From Hoyosella rhizosphaerae (GTDB lineage: Bacteria > Actinomycetota > Actinomycetes > Mycobacteriales > Mycobacteriaceae): a stretch of 64,000 nucleotides of DNA. Under the pieces are notes generated by a model. The model was not told the DNA's origin, made no database searches, and was given only the letters and a program-made list of their open reading frames with translations. A program made the position numbers and the translations under genes. Where the stretch lies: the NCBI RefSeq assembly GCF_014643175.1, contig NZ_BMJH01000003.1, positions 1-64,000 of the forward strand. Direction: 5' to 3'. Shown here piece after piece: positions 48,175 to 59,025 of the stretch; position 1 is the stretch's first letter; the number at the start of each line of letters is the position of its first letter.

Positions 48175-51100
48175 ATGAACACTTCTGACACCCCCGTGCC
48201 GCCTCAGGCGATAACTATGGCCGAAAGTCCTGAACTTTCGGCCATGCAAGCCGAGCCTACGTGGGTGCGCCGACTGCTCCGCCAATGCCTTCGCCATCGC
48301 AAGGTTATGGCGTTCGTCATTGCTGCCACTGTTGTCGGCACCACGATAGAAGTGGCAGTGCCGCTTATTGCGAAAAACGCTATCGACGCGGCAGTGGGTG
48401 GCTCCACCGACATCGTCATCACGCTCGCTGTCGCGCTCGTCCTGCTCGCAATAATCCGCTTTGGTAGTCAATTCACCCGACGGATGCTGGCGGGACGCCT
48501 CGCTCTCGAAGTTCAGCACGACTTGCGACTCGCACTTCTGCATACAGTCCAACGGTTCGACGGCAAACGGCAGGACGAGCTGCGCTCCGGGCAACTCGTT
48601 TCCCGCTCTATCAGCGACCTTCAGCAAGTGCACGGACTTCTCGCGATGGCACCGCTTTCTGGTGGCGCCGTGTTGCAATTCATCCTCGCGCTTGGGGTGA
48701 TGACCTACCTCTCACTTCCGCTCACACTCGCTGCGATGCTCTTCATTCCCGCGATGTGGCTTCTCGTCCGCACGTTCCGCATGCGAATTTATGCTGCGAC
48801 CTGGTCCGCGCAGCAGCGCGCGGCTGATGTCACTCAACAAGTTGAAGAGACAGTTACGGGCGTCCGAATCGTGAAAGGGTTCGGGCAAGAGCAGCGAATG
48901 GTCGACTTGCTGAGCAACCTCAGTCGCGCACTGTATGGCGAACGACTTCGCGCAGCGCGCATCAATTCAAAATTTGCACCGACAATGGCCGCACTTCCGC
49001 AGCTCGGCCTGGTGGTCATCATTTCGTTTGGTAGCTACCTTGCACTTCGTGGAGACATCACAGTCGGCACGCTGGTCGCGTTCGCGGCCTATCTTGCGGC
49101 TCTGTCTGGTAGCGCACGGTTGCTTGGTGGTTTTATCGTGACAGCGCAGCTGTCGCGTGCCGCCGTCGAGCGCGTATTTGACGTCGTTAACACCCACCCA
49201 CACGTCCTAGAACCCGATCATCCGCTTGCCGTACCAGACGGCCCCCTTGGAATTGAATTCTCGGACGTCACCTTTGGTTTCAACCCGGAACGCCCAGTAC
49301 TCCATAGCGTTTCACTCGCTGTCAACCCAGGTGAAACTCTTGCCATCATTGGGGCCCCGGGTTCGGGAAAATCCGCTCTTGCTGCCTTAGTGCCTCGCTT
49401 CTACCTACCGCAGAAGGGCACCATCACGCTCACTGGGGCAACGCACGGCGCGGTCCATACACAGGCCGACCGCTCTCGAGTCGATTTGGCTGAGGTGCAT
49501 TCGACGGAACTACGTCGCCGCATCGCCGTCGTATTTGACGAACCATTTTTGTTTTCCGACACCATTGCGGCAAACATTGCCGTAGGTGCGCCGGACGCGA
49601 CACCCGACGAAATCATTGAAGCAGCACGCATCGCCGACATTCACGATTTCATCGTCACGCTCCCCCAAGGCTACGACTCCGAGGTAGGCGAACGTGGCCT
49701 CACACTGTCGGGTGGTCAACGTCAACGGATCGCCCTCGCCAGGGCACTGCTCACCCGTCCTGACATCCTCATTCTCGATGACGCCGTATCGGCCGTCGAC
49801 GCACTAACTGAACACACAATCCTGCGCAATCTCGCCCGCAGCAGCGCTCACCTCACGATCGTGTCTATCGTGCACCGGATATCATCGCTTCGGTTAGCCG
49901 ACAAGATTGCTGTCCTCGAAAAGGGACAGCTCGTCGACCTCGGCTCGGAGTCAGAACTGACACAACGCTCCTCGGCCTTCCGTAACCTGATGAAGAGCGA
50001 TCGCGACAATTCGTTGGCACCGCATCATCAGCACGAAAACGCGCCTAGCGGGCCCACCAGCGATCATGACCTGTGGCCCGCAATTCCTTCTGTTGACTCC
50101 CCCGCCGATCAACGGCCGGAACTAGCGCAGGTGCTGGCCGAACTACCCGTGCCACGAGATGAGCCGCCACCTGATGAAGGGCCTCTTGGCGATGTCAGGG
50201 CAGATGAACGTCCGTTCACACTGAGGTCCACCCTCCGGCCCGTGCGTTGGCTCATCGTCGCATCTGCTGCGCTCCTGGCCATTGAGGCCGCTACCGTCAT
50301 GGCGCTGCCCTCCATCGCACGCTTCGCAATTGATCACGGTGTACTTACCGGCAATATCTCAACCATCGTGTTCGTCGCTTTTATTGGGTTCGCTCTGGTC
50401 GCCGTCGGATGGTGTGCCGCGCACCTCACCGTTCTGTTCACTTCCAGCGCGGGCGAACGAGTCCTCTACCAACTCAGGGTGCGCACGTACACCCACCTTC
50501 AACGACTCGGTCTGGATTACTACGAGCGAGAATTATCGGGCCGCATCATCACGCGCATGACCACCGACATCGATGCGCTATCCGCGTTCCTGCAAACGAG
50601 CCTTGCGACTGCGGTGGTGAGCCTTCTGACATTGTTCGGTGTGTCCGTAGCATTGCTCGCAACAGACGTGTCCCTCGCTGGACTCACACTTGTCGCCGTA
50701 CCCATCCTGATCGTCGCAACTCTCGTGTTCCGCTCCATTTCGAGCGCCGCCTACACGGTCTCCCGCGAACGTATCGCCAAAGTTAATGCCGAATTTCACG
50801 AAAACATTGCCGGGATCCGCACCTCGCAGGCTTACCGGCGCGAAGCTGTAGCCGCTGAGCGCTTCACCCAATACGCACGCGGATATGTTCACAGCCGGAT
50901 GCGTGCGCAACGCGCAATAGCCGTCTACTTTCCCGGCATTGCTCTGCTCAGCGACTTCGCGCTCGTGGCGGTACTTTTTGTGGGCACAAGTCGGATCGCC
51001 GATGGCTCACTGACCCCTGGAGCCCTCGTAGCGTTTGTGCTCTACCTGGGCCTACTTTTCGGTCCTGTGCAGCAGCTATCCCAGGTGTTCGACAGCTATC

Positions 51101-51984
51101 AACAAGCACTCGTCGGTTTGCGTCGAATTGGCGACCTTCTCAGGACAGCGCCGTCGGTGTCCTCGAACGCAGACACACGACCGGTTGGTGACGCAACGCG
51201 CAAGGCATTGTCACTCGATAATGTGACTTTCGCTTACCGCGCCGATTCCGATCCGGTGCTCTCAGCGATCAATGTGACGATCGAGCCGGGAACAACGGTC
51301 GCGCTCGTCGGACCAACGGGGGCCGGCAAATCGACAATCGTAAAACTGCTTGCGCGCTTCTACGAACCGTCGTCCGGCACAGTGAGGGCAGACGGCATCG
51401 ACATTCGTGCGTTCGACATATCTGACTTCCGGAGCCGCATCGGGATCGTTCCGCAGGAGCCTCATTTGTTCAGCGGTGACGTGGCATCGAACATTTCGTT
51501 CGCGCGACCAGACGCCACCCGTGCGGATATTGAGAAGGCAGCGTCTGATGTGGGGGCGCTCCAAATGATCAAGCACCTGCCAGGCGGGATGAAGGAACCT
51601 ATCGGTGAACGCGGGCGTGGTTTGTCCTCAGGTGAACGGCAACTCATCGCTCTCGCACGGGCTGCGCTTGCCGCGCCAGACCTAATGTTGCTAGACGAAG
51701 CGACAGCTTCTTTGGACCCGGCAAGCGAACGACTCGTCCTTAGTGCCAGTGAACGACTAATGTCGACCCGTACGTCCGTGCTCGTAGCTCACAGGCTTGA
51801 GACCGCAGCGCGCGCCGATCGCATCCTTGTAGTGCACGGAGGGGAAATCATCGAATCCGGACATCATCACAATCTTTTGCGGCAAGGTGGTTACTACGCT
51901 GATCTATGGAATTCCGCGCAATCGTCGGCAAAAACCTCACCAGCAGACGAAAATGCGATCGAGGAGTCAGTAACAAGTGCGTAG
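48175..51984 (+). CDS. fused two-module ABC exporter (TMD-NBD-TMD-NBD)
   Basis: A 1269-aa multidrug-type exporter, two half-transporters in one chain. TMD1 spans about 38-310, NBD1 has Walker A GAPGSGKS (393-400), signature LSGGQRQ (511-517) and Walker B with Asp535 followed by Asp536 where the catalytic Glu should be; its Q-loop Gln is Asp455. TMD2 is about 690-960; NBD2 has Walker A GPTGAGKST (1046-1054), signature LSSGERQ and catalytic Glu1175, all canonical. So one ATP site is degenerate, as in heterodimeric exporters. An acidic Pro/Glu linker (about 615-680) joins the halves. Similar in layout to M. tuberculosis Rv0194. Upstream of kgd, as in Corynebacterium. Confidence 0.93.
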   Translation: MNTSDTPVPPQAITMAESPELSAMQAEPTWVRRLLRQCLRHRKVMAFVIAATVVGTTIEVAVPLIAKNAIDAAVGGSTDIVITLAVALVLLAIIRFGSQFTRRMLAGRLALEVQHDLRLALLHTVQRFDGKRQDELRSGQLVSRSISDLQQVHGLLAMAPLSGGAVLQFILALGVMTYLSLPLTLAAMLFIPAMWLLVRTFRMRIYAATWSAQQRAADVTQQVEETVTGVRIVKGFGQEQRMVDLLSNLSRALYGERLRAARINSKFAPTMAALPQLGLVVIISFGSYLALRGDITVGTLVAFAAYLAALSGSARLLGGFIVTAQLSRAAVERVFDVVNTHPHVLEPDHPLAVPDGPLGIEFSDVTFGFNPERPVLHSVSLAVNPGETLAIIGAPGSGKSALAALVPRFYLPQKGTITLTGATHGAVHTQADRSRVDLAEVHSTELRRRIAVVFDEPFLFSDTIAANIAVGAPDATPDEIIEAARIADIHDFIVTLPQGYDSEVGERGLTLSGGQRQRIALARALLTRPDILILDDAVSAVDALTEHTILRNLARSSAHLTIVSIVHRISSLRLADKIAVLEKGQLVDLGSESELTQRSSAFRNLMKSDRDNSLAPHHQHENAPSGPTSDHDLWPAIPSVDSPADQRPELAQVLAELPVPRDEPPPDEGPLGDVRADERPFTLRSTLRPVRWLIVASAALLAIEAATVMALPSIARFAIDHGVLTGNISTIVFVAFIGFALVAVGWCAAHLTVLFTSSAGERVLYQLRVRTYTHLQRLGLDYYERELSGRIITRMTTDIDALSAFLQTSLATAVVSLLTLFGVSVALLATDVSLAGLTLVAVPILIVATLVFRSISSAAYTVSRERIAKVNAEFHENIAGIRTSQAYRREAVAAERFTQYARGYVHSRMRAQRAIAVYFPGIALLSDFALVAVLFVGTSRIADGSLTPGALVAFVLYLGLLFGPVQQLSQVFDSYQQALVGLRRIGDLLRTAPSVSSNADTRPVGDATRKALSLDNVTFAYRADSDPVLSAINVTIEPGTTVALVGPTGAGKSTIVKLLARFYEPSSGTVRADGIDIRAFDISDFRSRIGIVPQEPHLFSGDVASNISFARPDATRADIEKAASDVGALQMIKHLPGGMKEPIGERGRGLSSGERQLIALARAALAAPDLMLLDEATASLDPASERLVLSASERLMSTRTSVLVAHRLETAARADRILVVHGGEIIESGHHHNLLRQGGYYADLWNSAQSSAKTSPADENAIEESVTSA

Positions 51985-52091
51985 CACAGACGGAATAGCG
52001 TGCCGAACAGGTACACAGACCGGCGAGGGACTAGCCTCTAAACCGGAGGCGATGAGTCGGTGATCGAGAGGGAAACGAGGCGAGGACGGCC

Positions 52092-55000
52092 GTGACCAGC
52101 AGTTCAGTATCACAGTTCGGACAGAACGAGTGGTTGGTCGAGGAAATGTACCAGCGATTCAAGGACGATCCGTCGTCCGTGGACCCCGCGTGGCACGACA
52201 TCCTCAAAGACTACAAGCCAACGGACAACGCATCTTCTGCGTCGATCCCGACAAAGCAGAAGGCAACCCCACCTGCGGCGACCAACAATTCGTCGGCTGC
52301 GGCACCCGCTGCGGCGAAGAAGCCTGCTGCTCCCAAATCAGCGGCGAAGCCTGCGGCTAAGAAGGATGCACCTGCTGCGTCCGAGTCTGGGCCGGCGAGC
52401 AAGGTTCTGCGTGGCGTCGCCGCGACAGTCGCACGCAACATGAACACCTCGTTGACGGTTCCGACCGCGACAAGCGTGCGTGCAATTCCAGCCAAGGCGA
52501 TGATCGACAACCGCCAGGTGATCAACAACCATCTTGCGCGTACCCGCGGCGGCAAGATCTCCTTCACCCACCTACTGGGTTACGCGATCATCCAGGCAGT
52601 AAAGAGTTACCCGAGCATGAACCGCCACTACGCGGAAGTGGACGGCAAACCTAATCTAGTGACTCCGGCTAACACCAATCTGGGGCTGGCTATTGACCTC
52701 CCCGGCAAAGACGGAAACCGCACATTGGTTGTCGCTGCCATCAAGAAGTGCGAAACCATGAACTTCATGCAGTTCTGGCACGCATACGAAGATCTTGTTC
52801 GGCGCGCTCGGGACAACAAACTGACCGCTGAGGACTTCCAGGGCGTCACAATCTCGTTAACGAACCCCGGTGGTATCGGCACCGTGCACTCTGTGCCACG
52901 GCTAATGCAGGGCCAGGGCTGCATCGTTGGCGCAGGCGCAATGGAATACCCCGCTGAGTTCCAGGGTGCGAGTGAAGAGAAGATCGCCGAGGTCGGTGTC
53001 GGCAAGTTGATGACACTGACTTCAACGTACGACCACCGCATCATCCAAGGCGCCGAGTCCGGCGAGTTTCTCCGCAAGATCCACCAGTTGATGCTGTCGG
53101 ACGAGTTCTATGACGAGATCTTCACCGGTCTTGGCATTCCTTACGAGCCGGTCCGGTGGAGTCGCGACATTCCCCCCGGCGCGATCGATAAGAACACTCG
53201 GGTGCTTCAACTCATTGGCGCCTACCGCCACCGTGGTCACTTGATGGCGGATACCGACCCACTTCGGTACAACGTCGAAAGCCTAGTCAGCCACCCAGAT
53301 CTCAACGTAATGACCCACGGACTTACTTTGTGGGATCTAGATCGGGAATTCACCGTCGGTGGGTTCGCGGGCAAAGAAAAGATGAAACTCCGCGAAGTTC
53401 TCGGAGTGCTACGCGACTCGTACTGCCGCAAGATCGGCGTCGAGTACATGCATATCCTTGAGCCTGAGCAAATGCAGTGGCTGCAAGAGCGGGTGGAGAT
53501 CAAGCACCAAAAGCCTCCCGTAGCCGAGCAGAAGTACATTCTTTCCAAGCTCAACGCCGCGGAAGCCTTCGAAACATTCCTGCAGACAAAGTACGTAGGC
53601 CAGAAGCGATTTTCGCTTGAAGGCGCCGAGTCCGTCATCCCCATGATGGACGCAGTGATTGACCAGTCCGCTGAGCACGGCCTCGATGAAGTCGTTATCG
53701 GCATGCCACACCGTGGGCGCTTGAACGTACTCGCCAACATTGTGAGCAAGCCTTACTCGAAGATCTTCACTGAGTTCGAAGGCAACATGAACCCGGCGCA
53801 GGCGCACGGGTCTGGCGACGTGAAGTACCACCTTGGCGCATCGGGCACCTACATCCAGATGTTTGGCGAGAACGACATCACGGTCTCGCTCACAGCCAAC
53901 CCGTCGCACCTCGAGGCGGTCAACCCGGTTCTCGAGGGCATTGTCCGCGCTAAGCAGGACATGATCGGCAAGGGCGACGGCGAAGGCGGCTTCAGCGTTG
54001 TGCCGCTTATGTTGCATGGTGATGCCGCATTCGCCGGCCAGGGCGTGGTTGCTGAAACACTGAACCTTGCAATGTTGCGCGGCTACCGCACCGGCGGCAC
54101 CGTGCACATCGTGGTGAACAACCAAGTGGGCTTCACCACCCGCCCGGAACACTCTCGCTCCAGTGAGTACTGCACCGACGTCGCAAAGATGATTGGTGCG
54201 CCAATCTTCCACGTCAACGGCGACGACCCTGAAGCCTGTGTGTGGGTTGCGAAACTCGCGGTGGACTTCCGCCAGAAGTTCCACAAAGACGTCGTTATTG
54301 ACTTGATCTGCTACCGCCGACGTGGTCACAACGAGGGCGACGACCCGTCGATGACGCAGCCGATGATGTACGACCTCATCGACAGCAAACGCTCCGTGCG
54401 CAAGACGTACACCGAAGCGCTGATCGGTCGTGGCGACATTTCACTCAAAGAGGCCGAGGACGCATTGCGCGACTACCAGGGCCAACTTGAGCGGGTGTTT
54501 AACGAGGTTCGCGAACTGGAGAAGTACCCGCCAGCCCCGAGCCCCTCGGTTGAGGAAGACCAAGTCCTTCCGACCAATTTGCAGACCTCATTGACGCCGG
54601 AAGTTGTCTCGGCGTTTGGTGACCTACATGTGAATTTGCCAGAGGGATTCAACGCACACTCGCGCGTGAAGCCTGTGTACGACCGCCGTTACGAAATGAC
54701 CCGGAAGGGGAACTTCGACTGGGCATTCGGCGAACTGCTGGCGTTTGGTTCACTCGTCCATGAGGGCCGCATTGTTCGGCTTGCCGGGCAGGATTCGCGT
54801 CGCGGTACTTTCACGCAGCGCCACGCGGTGATCATCGACCGGAAAGACGAGTCGGAATACAGCCCTGTTGCGACATTCGCCGAAGAGTCCGGCGGTCGCT
54901 TTATGGCCTACGACTCGGCGCTGACGGAGTTCGCTGGCCTCGGTTTCGAGTACGGCTACTCGGTGGGCAACCCCGATGCGCTCGTGGTGTGGGAGGCACA

Positions 55001-55766
55001 GTTCGGTGACTTTGTGAACGGTGCGCAAACCATCATCGACGAGTTCATTTCGTCGGGTGAAGCCAAGTGGGCTCAGCGTTCGAATGTTGTGTTGCTGCTC
55101 CCCCATGGTCATGAGGGCCAGGGCCCTGATCACACGTCGGGTCGTATCGAGCGGTTCCTGCAGTTGTGCGCTGAAGGATCAATGACGGTTTCTGTGCCGT
55201 CTACCCCGGCGAACTACTTCCATCTTTTGCGTCGTCATGCAAAGGCTGGGGTGCATCGCCCGCTGGTGGTTTTCACTCCGAAGTCGATGCTGCGCAATAA
55301 GGCCGTGGTCAGTCCTCTTGAGGACTTCACGACGGGCAAATTCCGCAGTGTGATTGATGATCCGACGTTTGTGGATGCCACTGAAGAACAGCGCAAGAAG
55401 GTTACGCGCATCTTGCTGTGCAGCGGCAAGCTCTACTACGAACTCGCCGCGAGGCAGGCGAAGGAAGACCGCGATGATATCGCGATCGTCCGTATCGAGC
55501 AGTTGTACCCTGTTCCGCGCCATCGCCTTCGGGAAGCTATTGCTAACTACCCGAATGTGAAGGAGTTCCGGTGGGTTCAGGAGGAGCCAGCAAACCAGGG
55601 CGCATGGCCGTTCTTCGGTCTGAATCTGCCTGAAGTGTTGCCGGATGTGTTCCCGATGCTGAAGAGAGTGTCGCGACGTTCGATGTCGGCTCCGTCGTCA
55701 GGGTCAGCCAAGGTGCATGCTGTTGAGCAGCAGCAACTCATCGATACAGCGTTCTCCGTGGAGTAA
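52092..55766 (+). CDS. kgd: 2-oxoglutarate decarboxylase/dehydrogenase E1 with fused E2 domain
   Basis: Multifunctional TCA-cycle enzyme, 1224 aa, of the mycobacterial Kgd / corynebacterial OdhA type. Residues 1-40 form the conserved N-terminal segment ([20 protein letters not shown]), 40-105 an Ala/Pro/Lys linker, 110-350 a succinyltransferase (E2) catalytic domain with [15 protein letters not shown] near 312, and the rest a thiamine-diphosphate E1 ([34 protein letters not shown], and the C-terminal [20 protein letters not shown]). No lipoyl domain, as expected. The GTG start follows GAGGCGAGGACG. In the family it is inhibited by the FHA protein OdhI/GarA, not encoded here. Confidence 0.97.
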   Translation: MTSSSVSQFGQNEWLVEEMYQRFKDDPSSVDPAWHDILKDYKPTDNASSASIPTKQKATPPAATNNSSAAAPAAAKKPAAPKSAAKPAAKKDAPAASESGPASKVLRGVAATVARNMNTSLTVPTATSVRAIPAKAMIDNRQVINNHLARTRGGKISFTHLLGYAIIQAVKSYPSMNRHYAEVDGKPNLVTPANTNLGLAIDLPGKDGNRTLVVAAIKKCETMNFMQFWHAYEDLVRRARDNKLTAEDFQGVTISLTNPGGIGTVHSVPRLMQGQGCIVGAGAMEYPAEFQGASEEKIAEVGVGKLMTLTSTYDHRIIQGAESGEFLRKIHQLMLSDEFYDEIFTGLGIPYEPVRWSRDIPPGAIDKNTRVLQLIGAYRHRGHLMADTDPLRYNVESLVSHPDLNVMTHGLTLWDLDREFTVGGFAGKEKMKLREVLGVLRDSYCRKIGVEYMHILEPEQMQWLQERVEIKHQKPPVAEQKYILSKLNAAEAFETFLQTKYVGQKRFSLEGAESVIPMMDAVIDQSAEHGLDEVVIGMPHRGRLNVLANIVSKPYSKIFTEFEGNMNPAQAHGSGDVKYHLGASGTYIQMFGENDITVSLTANPSHLEAVNPVLEGIVRAKQDMIGKGDGEGGFSVVPLMLHGDAAFAGQGVVAETLNLAMLRGYRTGGTVHIVVNNQVGFTTRPEHSRSSEYCTDVAKMIGAPIFHVNGDDPEACVWVAKLAVDFRQKFHKDVVIDLICYRRRGHNEGDDPSMTQPMMYDLIDSKRSVRKTYTEALIGRGDISLKEAEDALRDYQGQLERVFNEVRELEKYPPAPSPSVEEDQVLPTNLQTSLTPEVVSAFGDLHVNLPEGFNAHSRVKPVYDRRYEMTRKGNFDWAFGELLAFGSLVHEGRIVRLAGQDSRRGTFTQRHAVIIDRKDESEYSPVATFAEESGGRFMAYDSALTEFAGLGFEYGYSVGNPDALVVWEAQFGDFVNGAQTIIDEFISSGEAKWAQRSNVVLLLPHGHEGQGPDHTSGRIERFLQLCAEGSMTVSVPSTPANYFHLLRRHAKAGVHRPLVVFTPKSMLRNKAVVSPLEDFTTGKFRSVIDDPTFVDATEEQRKKVTRILLCSGKLYYELAARQAKEDRDDIAIVRIEQLYPVPRHRLREAIANYPNVKEFRWVQEEPANQGAWPFFGLNLPEVLPDVFPMLKRVSRRSMSAPSSGSAKVHAVEQQQLIDTAFSVE

Positions 55767-55778
55767 TTTTAGGGAGTT

Positions 55779-55815
55779 CTGTGGGGTGGAAGGATTTGTT
55801 CCTTCCACCCCACAG
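55779..55815. terminator. bidirectional terminator between kgd and tetR
   Basis: Perfect 16-bp stem CTGTGGGGTGGAAGGA (55779-55794) and its complement (55800-55815) with loop TTTGT, followed by TTGTCTTC on the plus strand. It serves two convergent genes. Confidence 0.85.
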
Positions 55816-55838
55816 TTGTCTTCGCTGCCCGCTCGTTT

Positions 55839-56534
55839 TTAGCTGGCCTTTGAGTCGTCCTGATGGTCTGCATCCGTGTGTGGCATGCGCTCAGTGATGG
55901 GCTTGGTGAACTCAGGGAAAAGTTGTTCAATGGCGCCGTCGCCCATAAGTTTCGGGCCGAGAAGGATGCCGACAAGTGATCCGTTGAGTAGGTCGAGGAT
56001 GTCGTTGCGAGGCACGGAAGGGTCGGCGAGCCAGTGCACAACTGTTTCTTCGACGAGTGCAATCCAGCCGCGGACCGAGAATTGGATTATGGGGCTGTCG
56101 TCGACACCGAGCGTGGGCAGTAGCGCGAGGATGCGATCGGCGATGCGGTTGCGTGAGTTGTTAACCGACTCAACCATTTCGGGGATGTTGCTGAGCGCCC
56201 CCCTCAGCATGGAGATGTAGAGGTTGGGCGCTTGCTCTACGAAAGTGATGTAGTTGTCGAGCGCAGCTCGCAGCGCGTCTATCGGCGCGAGTGTGAGGTC
56301 GGGTTCGGTTGCTGCGACGAGTTGTTCCGAAGCGGAGCTCACTAGCGCTGCTTGGAATTCGGTCAGGGATCCGAAGTAGTGGAAGAGAAGCCCTTTTGAA
56401 ACGCCCGCTTGTGCCGCAATGTCCTCGACGGAAATGTCCTCGATGGATTTCTTCTGCAGTAGGACTAGACCAAGTTCGATGAGTTGGGTGCGTCGTTCGC
56501 TTGGGCTTAGTCGGGTGCGCTTGTGGACGGGCAT
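55839..56534 (-). CDS. TetR-family transcriptional regulator
   Basis: A 231-aa one-component repressor. The N-terminal HTH is clear: RRTQLIELGLVLLQKKSIED, ISVEDIAAQAGVSKGLLFHYFGS (about 35-57). The C-terminal ligand-binding domain is helical. The final residues are acidic (ADHQDDSKAS). It is divergent from the monooxygenase/SDR operon with 75 bp between the start codons, so it most likely controls that operon and itself. The ligand is not predictable; probably the substrate of the monooxygenase or a ketone. Confidence 0.92.
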   Translation of the reverse strand: MPVHKRTRLSPSERRTQLIELGLVLLQKKSIEDISVEDIAAQAGVSKGLLFHYFGSLTEFQAALVSSASEQLVAATEPDLTLAPIDALRAALDNYITFVEQAPNLYISMLRGALSNIPEMVESVNNSRNRIADRILALLPTLGVDDSPIIQFSVRGWIALVEETVVHWLADPSVPRNDILDLLNGSLVGILLGPKLMGDGAIEQLFPEFTKPITERMPHTDADHQDDSKAS

Positions 56535-56547
56535 TCCCCAAGGATAC

Positions 56548-56577
56548 CTATTGACCCAGATTTAATAAACTATTGAC
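56548..56577. promoter_or_regulatory. CTATTGAC direct repeat, putative TetR operator
   Basis: CTATTGAC at 56548-56555 and again at 56570-56577, start-to-start 22 bp (two helical turns). The second copy overlaps the -35 box of the monooxygenase promoter, and AATAAAC / GTTTATT flank it. Position between divergent genes suits a TetR operator; binding is inferred. Confidence 0.45.
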
Positions 56578-56602
56578 TTATGTTCAGTAGCGCGTTTATT
56601 GT
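56573..56602 (+). promoter_or_regulatory. promoter of monooxygenase/SDR operon
   Basis: TTGACT (56573-56578), 18-nt spacer, TATTGT (56597-56602). The start site would fall at about 56608-56610, on or next to the ATG at 56610, so the message should be leaderless, a common situation in actinobacteria. This also rules out the longer open frame from 56580. Confidence 0.65.
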
Positions 56603-56609
56603 CTTACCT

Positions 56610-58181
56610 ATGACTACGACGTCCCCCAATGCAGCATCCCGAACCCGCCATGTCGACATAGCGATCATCGGCAGTGGATTTTCCGGACTTGGCGCCGCAA
56701 TCAAACTCAAGAAACTCGGCAGCTACTCCTTTGTCGTCCTTGAGCGAGGAGCCGACGTCGGTGGCACCTGGCGCGACAACACCTACCCGGGCGCAGCCTG
56801 CGACGTGCCATCGCAGCTCTACTCCTTCTCGTTTGCACGCAACCCGGAATGGTCACGGTCATTCTCGCAACAGCCTGAAATCCAGAAGTACATCCGCTCA
56901 GTCGCCGAAAAATCGGATGTGCTCGATCACCACGTCTTCGGGTGCGACGTCAACTCTGCACAGTGGGATACCGCTGCCCAGCAATGGCACCTAGACACCA
57001 CTCACGGCAGATTCACCGCTCGATTCGTAGTATCTGGAGTGGGTGCGCTCTGCGAGCCAGCACTCCCCAACATCGCCGGAATCAACGACTTTGAAGGCGA
57101 ACTGTTCCACTCGGCCCGCTGGGACCACACCGCAGATCTCACCGGCAAACGCGTCGCCATCATCGGCACCGGCGCCTCTGCAATCCAGATCGTCCCCGCA
57201 ATCGCCGACAAGGCCGGCACCCTCGACGTCTACCAGCGCACTGCGCCGTGGATTCTGCCGCGCCTAGATCGGCCATACACACGGTTTGAACGCTTTGCCT
57301 TCAAACACATCCCCGGAGTGCAACGGCTTGCTCGCACCGCGATCTACGCGTCACGCGAAACTCAGGTTATCGGGCTAGCAAAAGCACCCAAGCTCATGCT
57401 GGGTCTACAAGCTCTCGCCAAAGGCATGATTCGTGCACAGATTCGTAACCCAGAGCTCCGCAAGAAGGTCACGCCTGATTTCCGCATCGGCTGCAAGCGC
57501 ATGCTGATCTCCAATGCCTACTACCCAGCGTTGGACCGCGCCAATGTTGACCTCATCACTGATGGCATCGCCGAAGTGAGGGGCAAATCCATCGTCACAG
57601 CTGACGGAACCGAACGCGAAATTGACGCGCTCATCGTCGCCACCGGGTTCCACGTCACTGATTCGCCAATGTTCGCCGGCATCACAGGCAAAGACGGCCG
57701 CACCCTCGCTGAAGTCTTCAACGACACCGGAATGCAGGGCTACAAGGGCACAACCGTCGCGGGGTTCCCCAACATGTTCTTCCTCGTCGGCCCCAACACT
57801 GGACTCGGGCACACTTCCATTGTGTTGATGATCGAGTCACAGCTCAACTATGTCATCGACGCATTGAAGAAGATCAAATCAAACAACATTGCCACCTTTG
57901 ACGTACTCCCCGAGGTGCAAAACGAATACAACGCCATCTTGCAGAAGCAACTGTCCGACACAGTGTGGATGACTGGCGGTTGCGCTTCGTGGTACCTCGA
58001 CAAGCACGGCAACAACACCACACTGTGGCCGGGATTCACCTTTACCTTCCGCAGGATGCTGAAACAGTTCGATACACAGGCTTACGCGATTACCGTCATG
58101 AGTGACCACACCGACATCGCTGCCCCGCAAACTGCTGCGCCAGCAGCGCGCGCCAATACCACGCAAGGAACACAAGCATGA
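56610..58181 (+). CDS. Baeyer-Villiger-type flavin monooxygenase
   Basis: A 523-aa FAD/NADPH monooxygenase. The FAD-binding motif is IAIIGSGFSGLGAAIKL near 17-33, the NADPH motif VAIIGTGASAIQIVPAI near 190, and between them the Baeyer-Villiger fingerprint FEGELFHSARWDHT (FxGxxxHxxxWD). So it oxidises ketones to esters or related substrates, with NADPH. The start is ATG 56610, leaderless from the promoter at 56573-56602. The SDR gene starts 4 nt inside its end. Related operons in mycobacteria are induced by acid or ketones; the substrate here is not known. Confidence 0.92.
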   Translation: MTTTSPNAASRTRHVDIAIIGSGFSGLGAAIKLKKLGSYSFVVLERGADVGGTWRDNTYPGAACDVPSQLYSFSFARNPEWSRSFSQQPEIQKYIRSVAEKSDVLDHHVFGCDVNSAQWDTAAQQWHLDTTHGRFTARFVVSGVGALCEPALPNIAGINDFEGELFHSARWDHTADLTGKRVAIIGTGASAIQIVPAIADKAGTLDVYQRTAPWILPRLDRPYTRFERFAFKHIPGVQRLARTAIYASRETQVIGLAKAPKLMLGLQALAKGMIRAQIRNPELRKKVTPDFRIGCKRMLISNAYYPALDRANVDLITDGIAEVRGKSIVTADGTEREIDALIVATGFHVTDSPMFAGITGKDGRTLAEVFNDTGMQGYKGTTVAGFPNMFFLVGPNTGLGHTSIVLMIESQLNYVIDALKKIKSNNIATFDVLPEVQNEYNAILQKQLSDTVWMTGGCASWYLDKHGNNTTLWPGFTFTFRRMLKQFDTQAYAITVMSDHTDIAAPQTAAPAARANTTQGTQA

Positions 58182-59017
58182 AAAACTTCAACGGAAAAAC
58201 TGCGGTCATCACTGGAGCAGGTTCGGGCATTGGACGCGCGCTTGCTCTGCAACTTGCTAAAGAAGGTGCACAACTAGCACTCTCCGATGTGAACACCGTC
58301 GGACTCGACGAAACTGCTCGGCAAGCACGCGAACTCGGCGCCAGCGTCCACACAGCACCTCTCAATGTCGCCGAACGTGAAGCTGTCCTTGCCTACGCTG
58401 ACGATGTTGCCGCACACTTCGGTGCCATCAACATGGTGTTCAACAATGCGGGAATCGCCTTCACAGGCGACGTCGAAGTCAGCGAGTTCAAAGACATCGA
58501 ACGCATCATGGATGTCGACTTTTGGGGCGTAGTGAACGGCACGAAGGCGTTTCTCCCCCACCTCATCGCCTCCGGCGACGGTCACGTCATCAACATTTCC
58601 AGCTTGTTCGGTCTCGTCGCGATTCCGTCGCAATCGGCCTACAACGCAGCCAAGTTCGCAGTGCGCGGATTCACCGAGGCATTGCGCATGGAAATGCTCA
58701 CCAATGGCCACCCAGTTTCAGTGACGTGTGTGCACCCGGGCGGCATTAAGACTGCGATCGCCCGCACCGCGACCGCAGCGGAAGGAACAGATGCCGCATC
58801 ACTTGGCGAGTTCTTCGATAAACACCTCGCACGCACGAGCCCCGAAGCTGCAGCGAACCGCATCCTCCGTGACGTGAAACGCAACCGTGCGCGGTGCCTT
58901 ATCGGACTTGATGCGCGGATGCTCGACATCTTCCAGCGAGTTTCTGGTTCCGGATACCAGCGGATCTTCGCCTCCACCGCAGGCCGAATCATGAAAAAAG
59001 CTGGCACTAGCAAGTAG
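58178..59017 (+). CDS. short-chain dehydrogenase/reductase
   Basis: A 279-aa classical SDR. Cofactor motif TGAGSGIGR (12-20), NNAG in FNNAGIAFTG near 90, catalytic Ser in NISSLFGLVA and Tyr/Lys in YNAAK near 155. The C-terminal part (about 205-279) with RVSGSGYQRIFASTAGRIMK may touch a membrane. Its start overlaps the monooxygenase stop by 4 nt (ATGA). A natural role is to make the ketone substrate of the monooxygenase from an alcohol. A very strong hairpin follows its stop by 9 nt. Confidence 0.93.
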   Translation: MKNFNGKTAVITGAGSGIGRALALQLAKEGAQLALSDVNTVGLDETARQARELGASVHTAPLNVAEREAVLAYADDVAAHFGAINMVFNNAGIAFTGDVEVSEFKDIERIMDVDFWGVVNGTKAFLPHLIASGDGHVINISSLFGLVAIPSQSAYNAAKFAVRGFTEALRMEMLTNGHPVSVTCVHPGGIKTAIARTATAAEGTDAASLGEFFDKHLARTSPEAAANRILRDVKRNRARCLIGLDARMLDIFQRVSGSGYQRIFASTAGRIMKKAGTSK

Positions 59018-59025
59018 GCGCTAAC

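Noticed and set aside
53409-54329. 306-codon minus-strand open frame inside kgd
   Set aside because: Lies wholly antisense to the conserved E1 domain; long antisense frames are common in codon-biased genes, and no ribosome site is seen.
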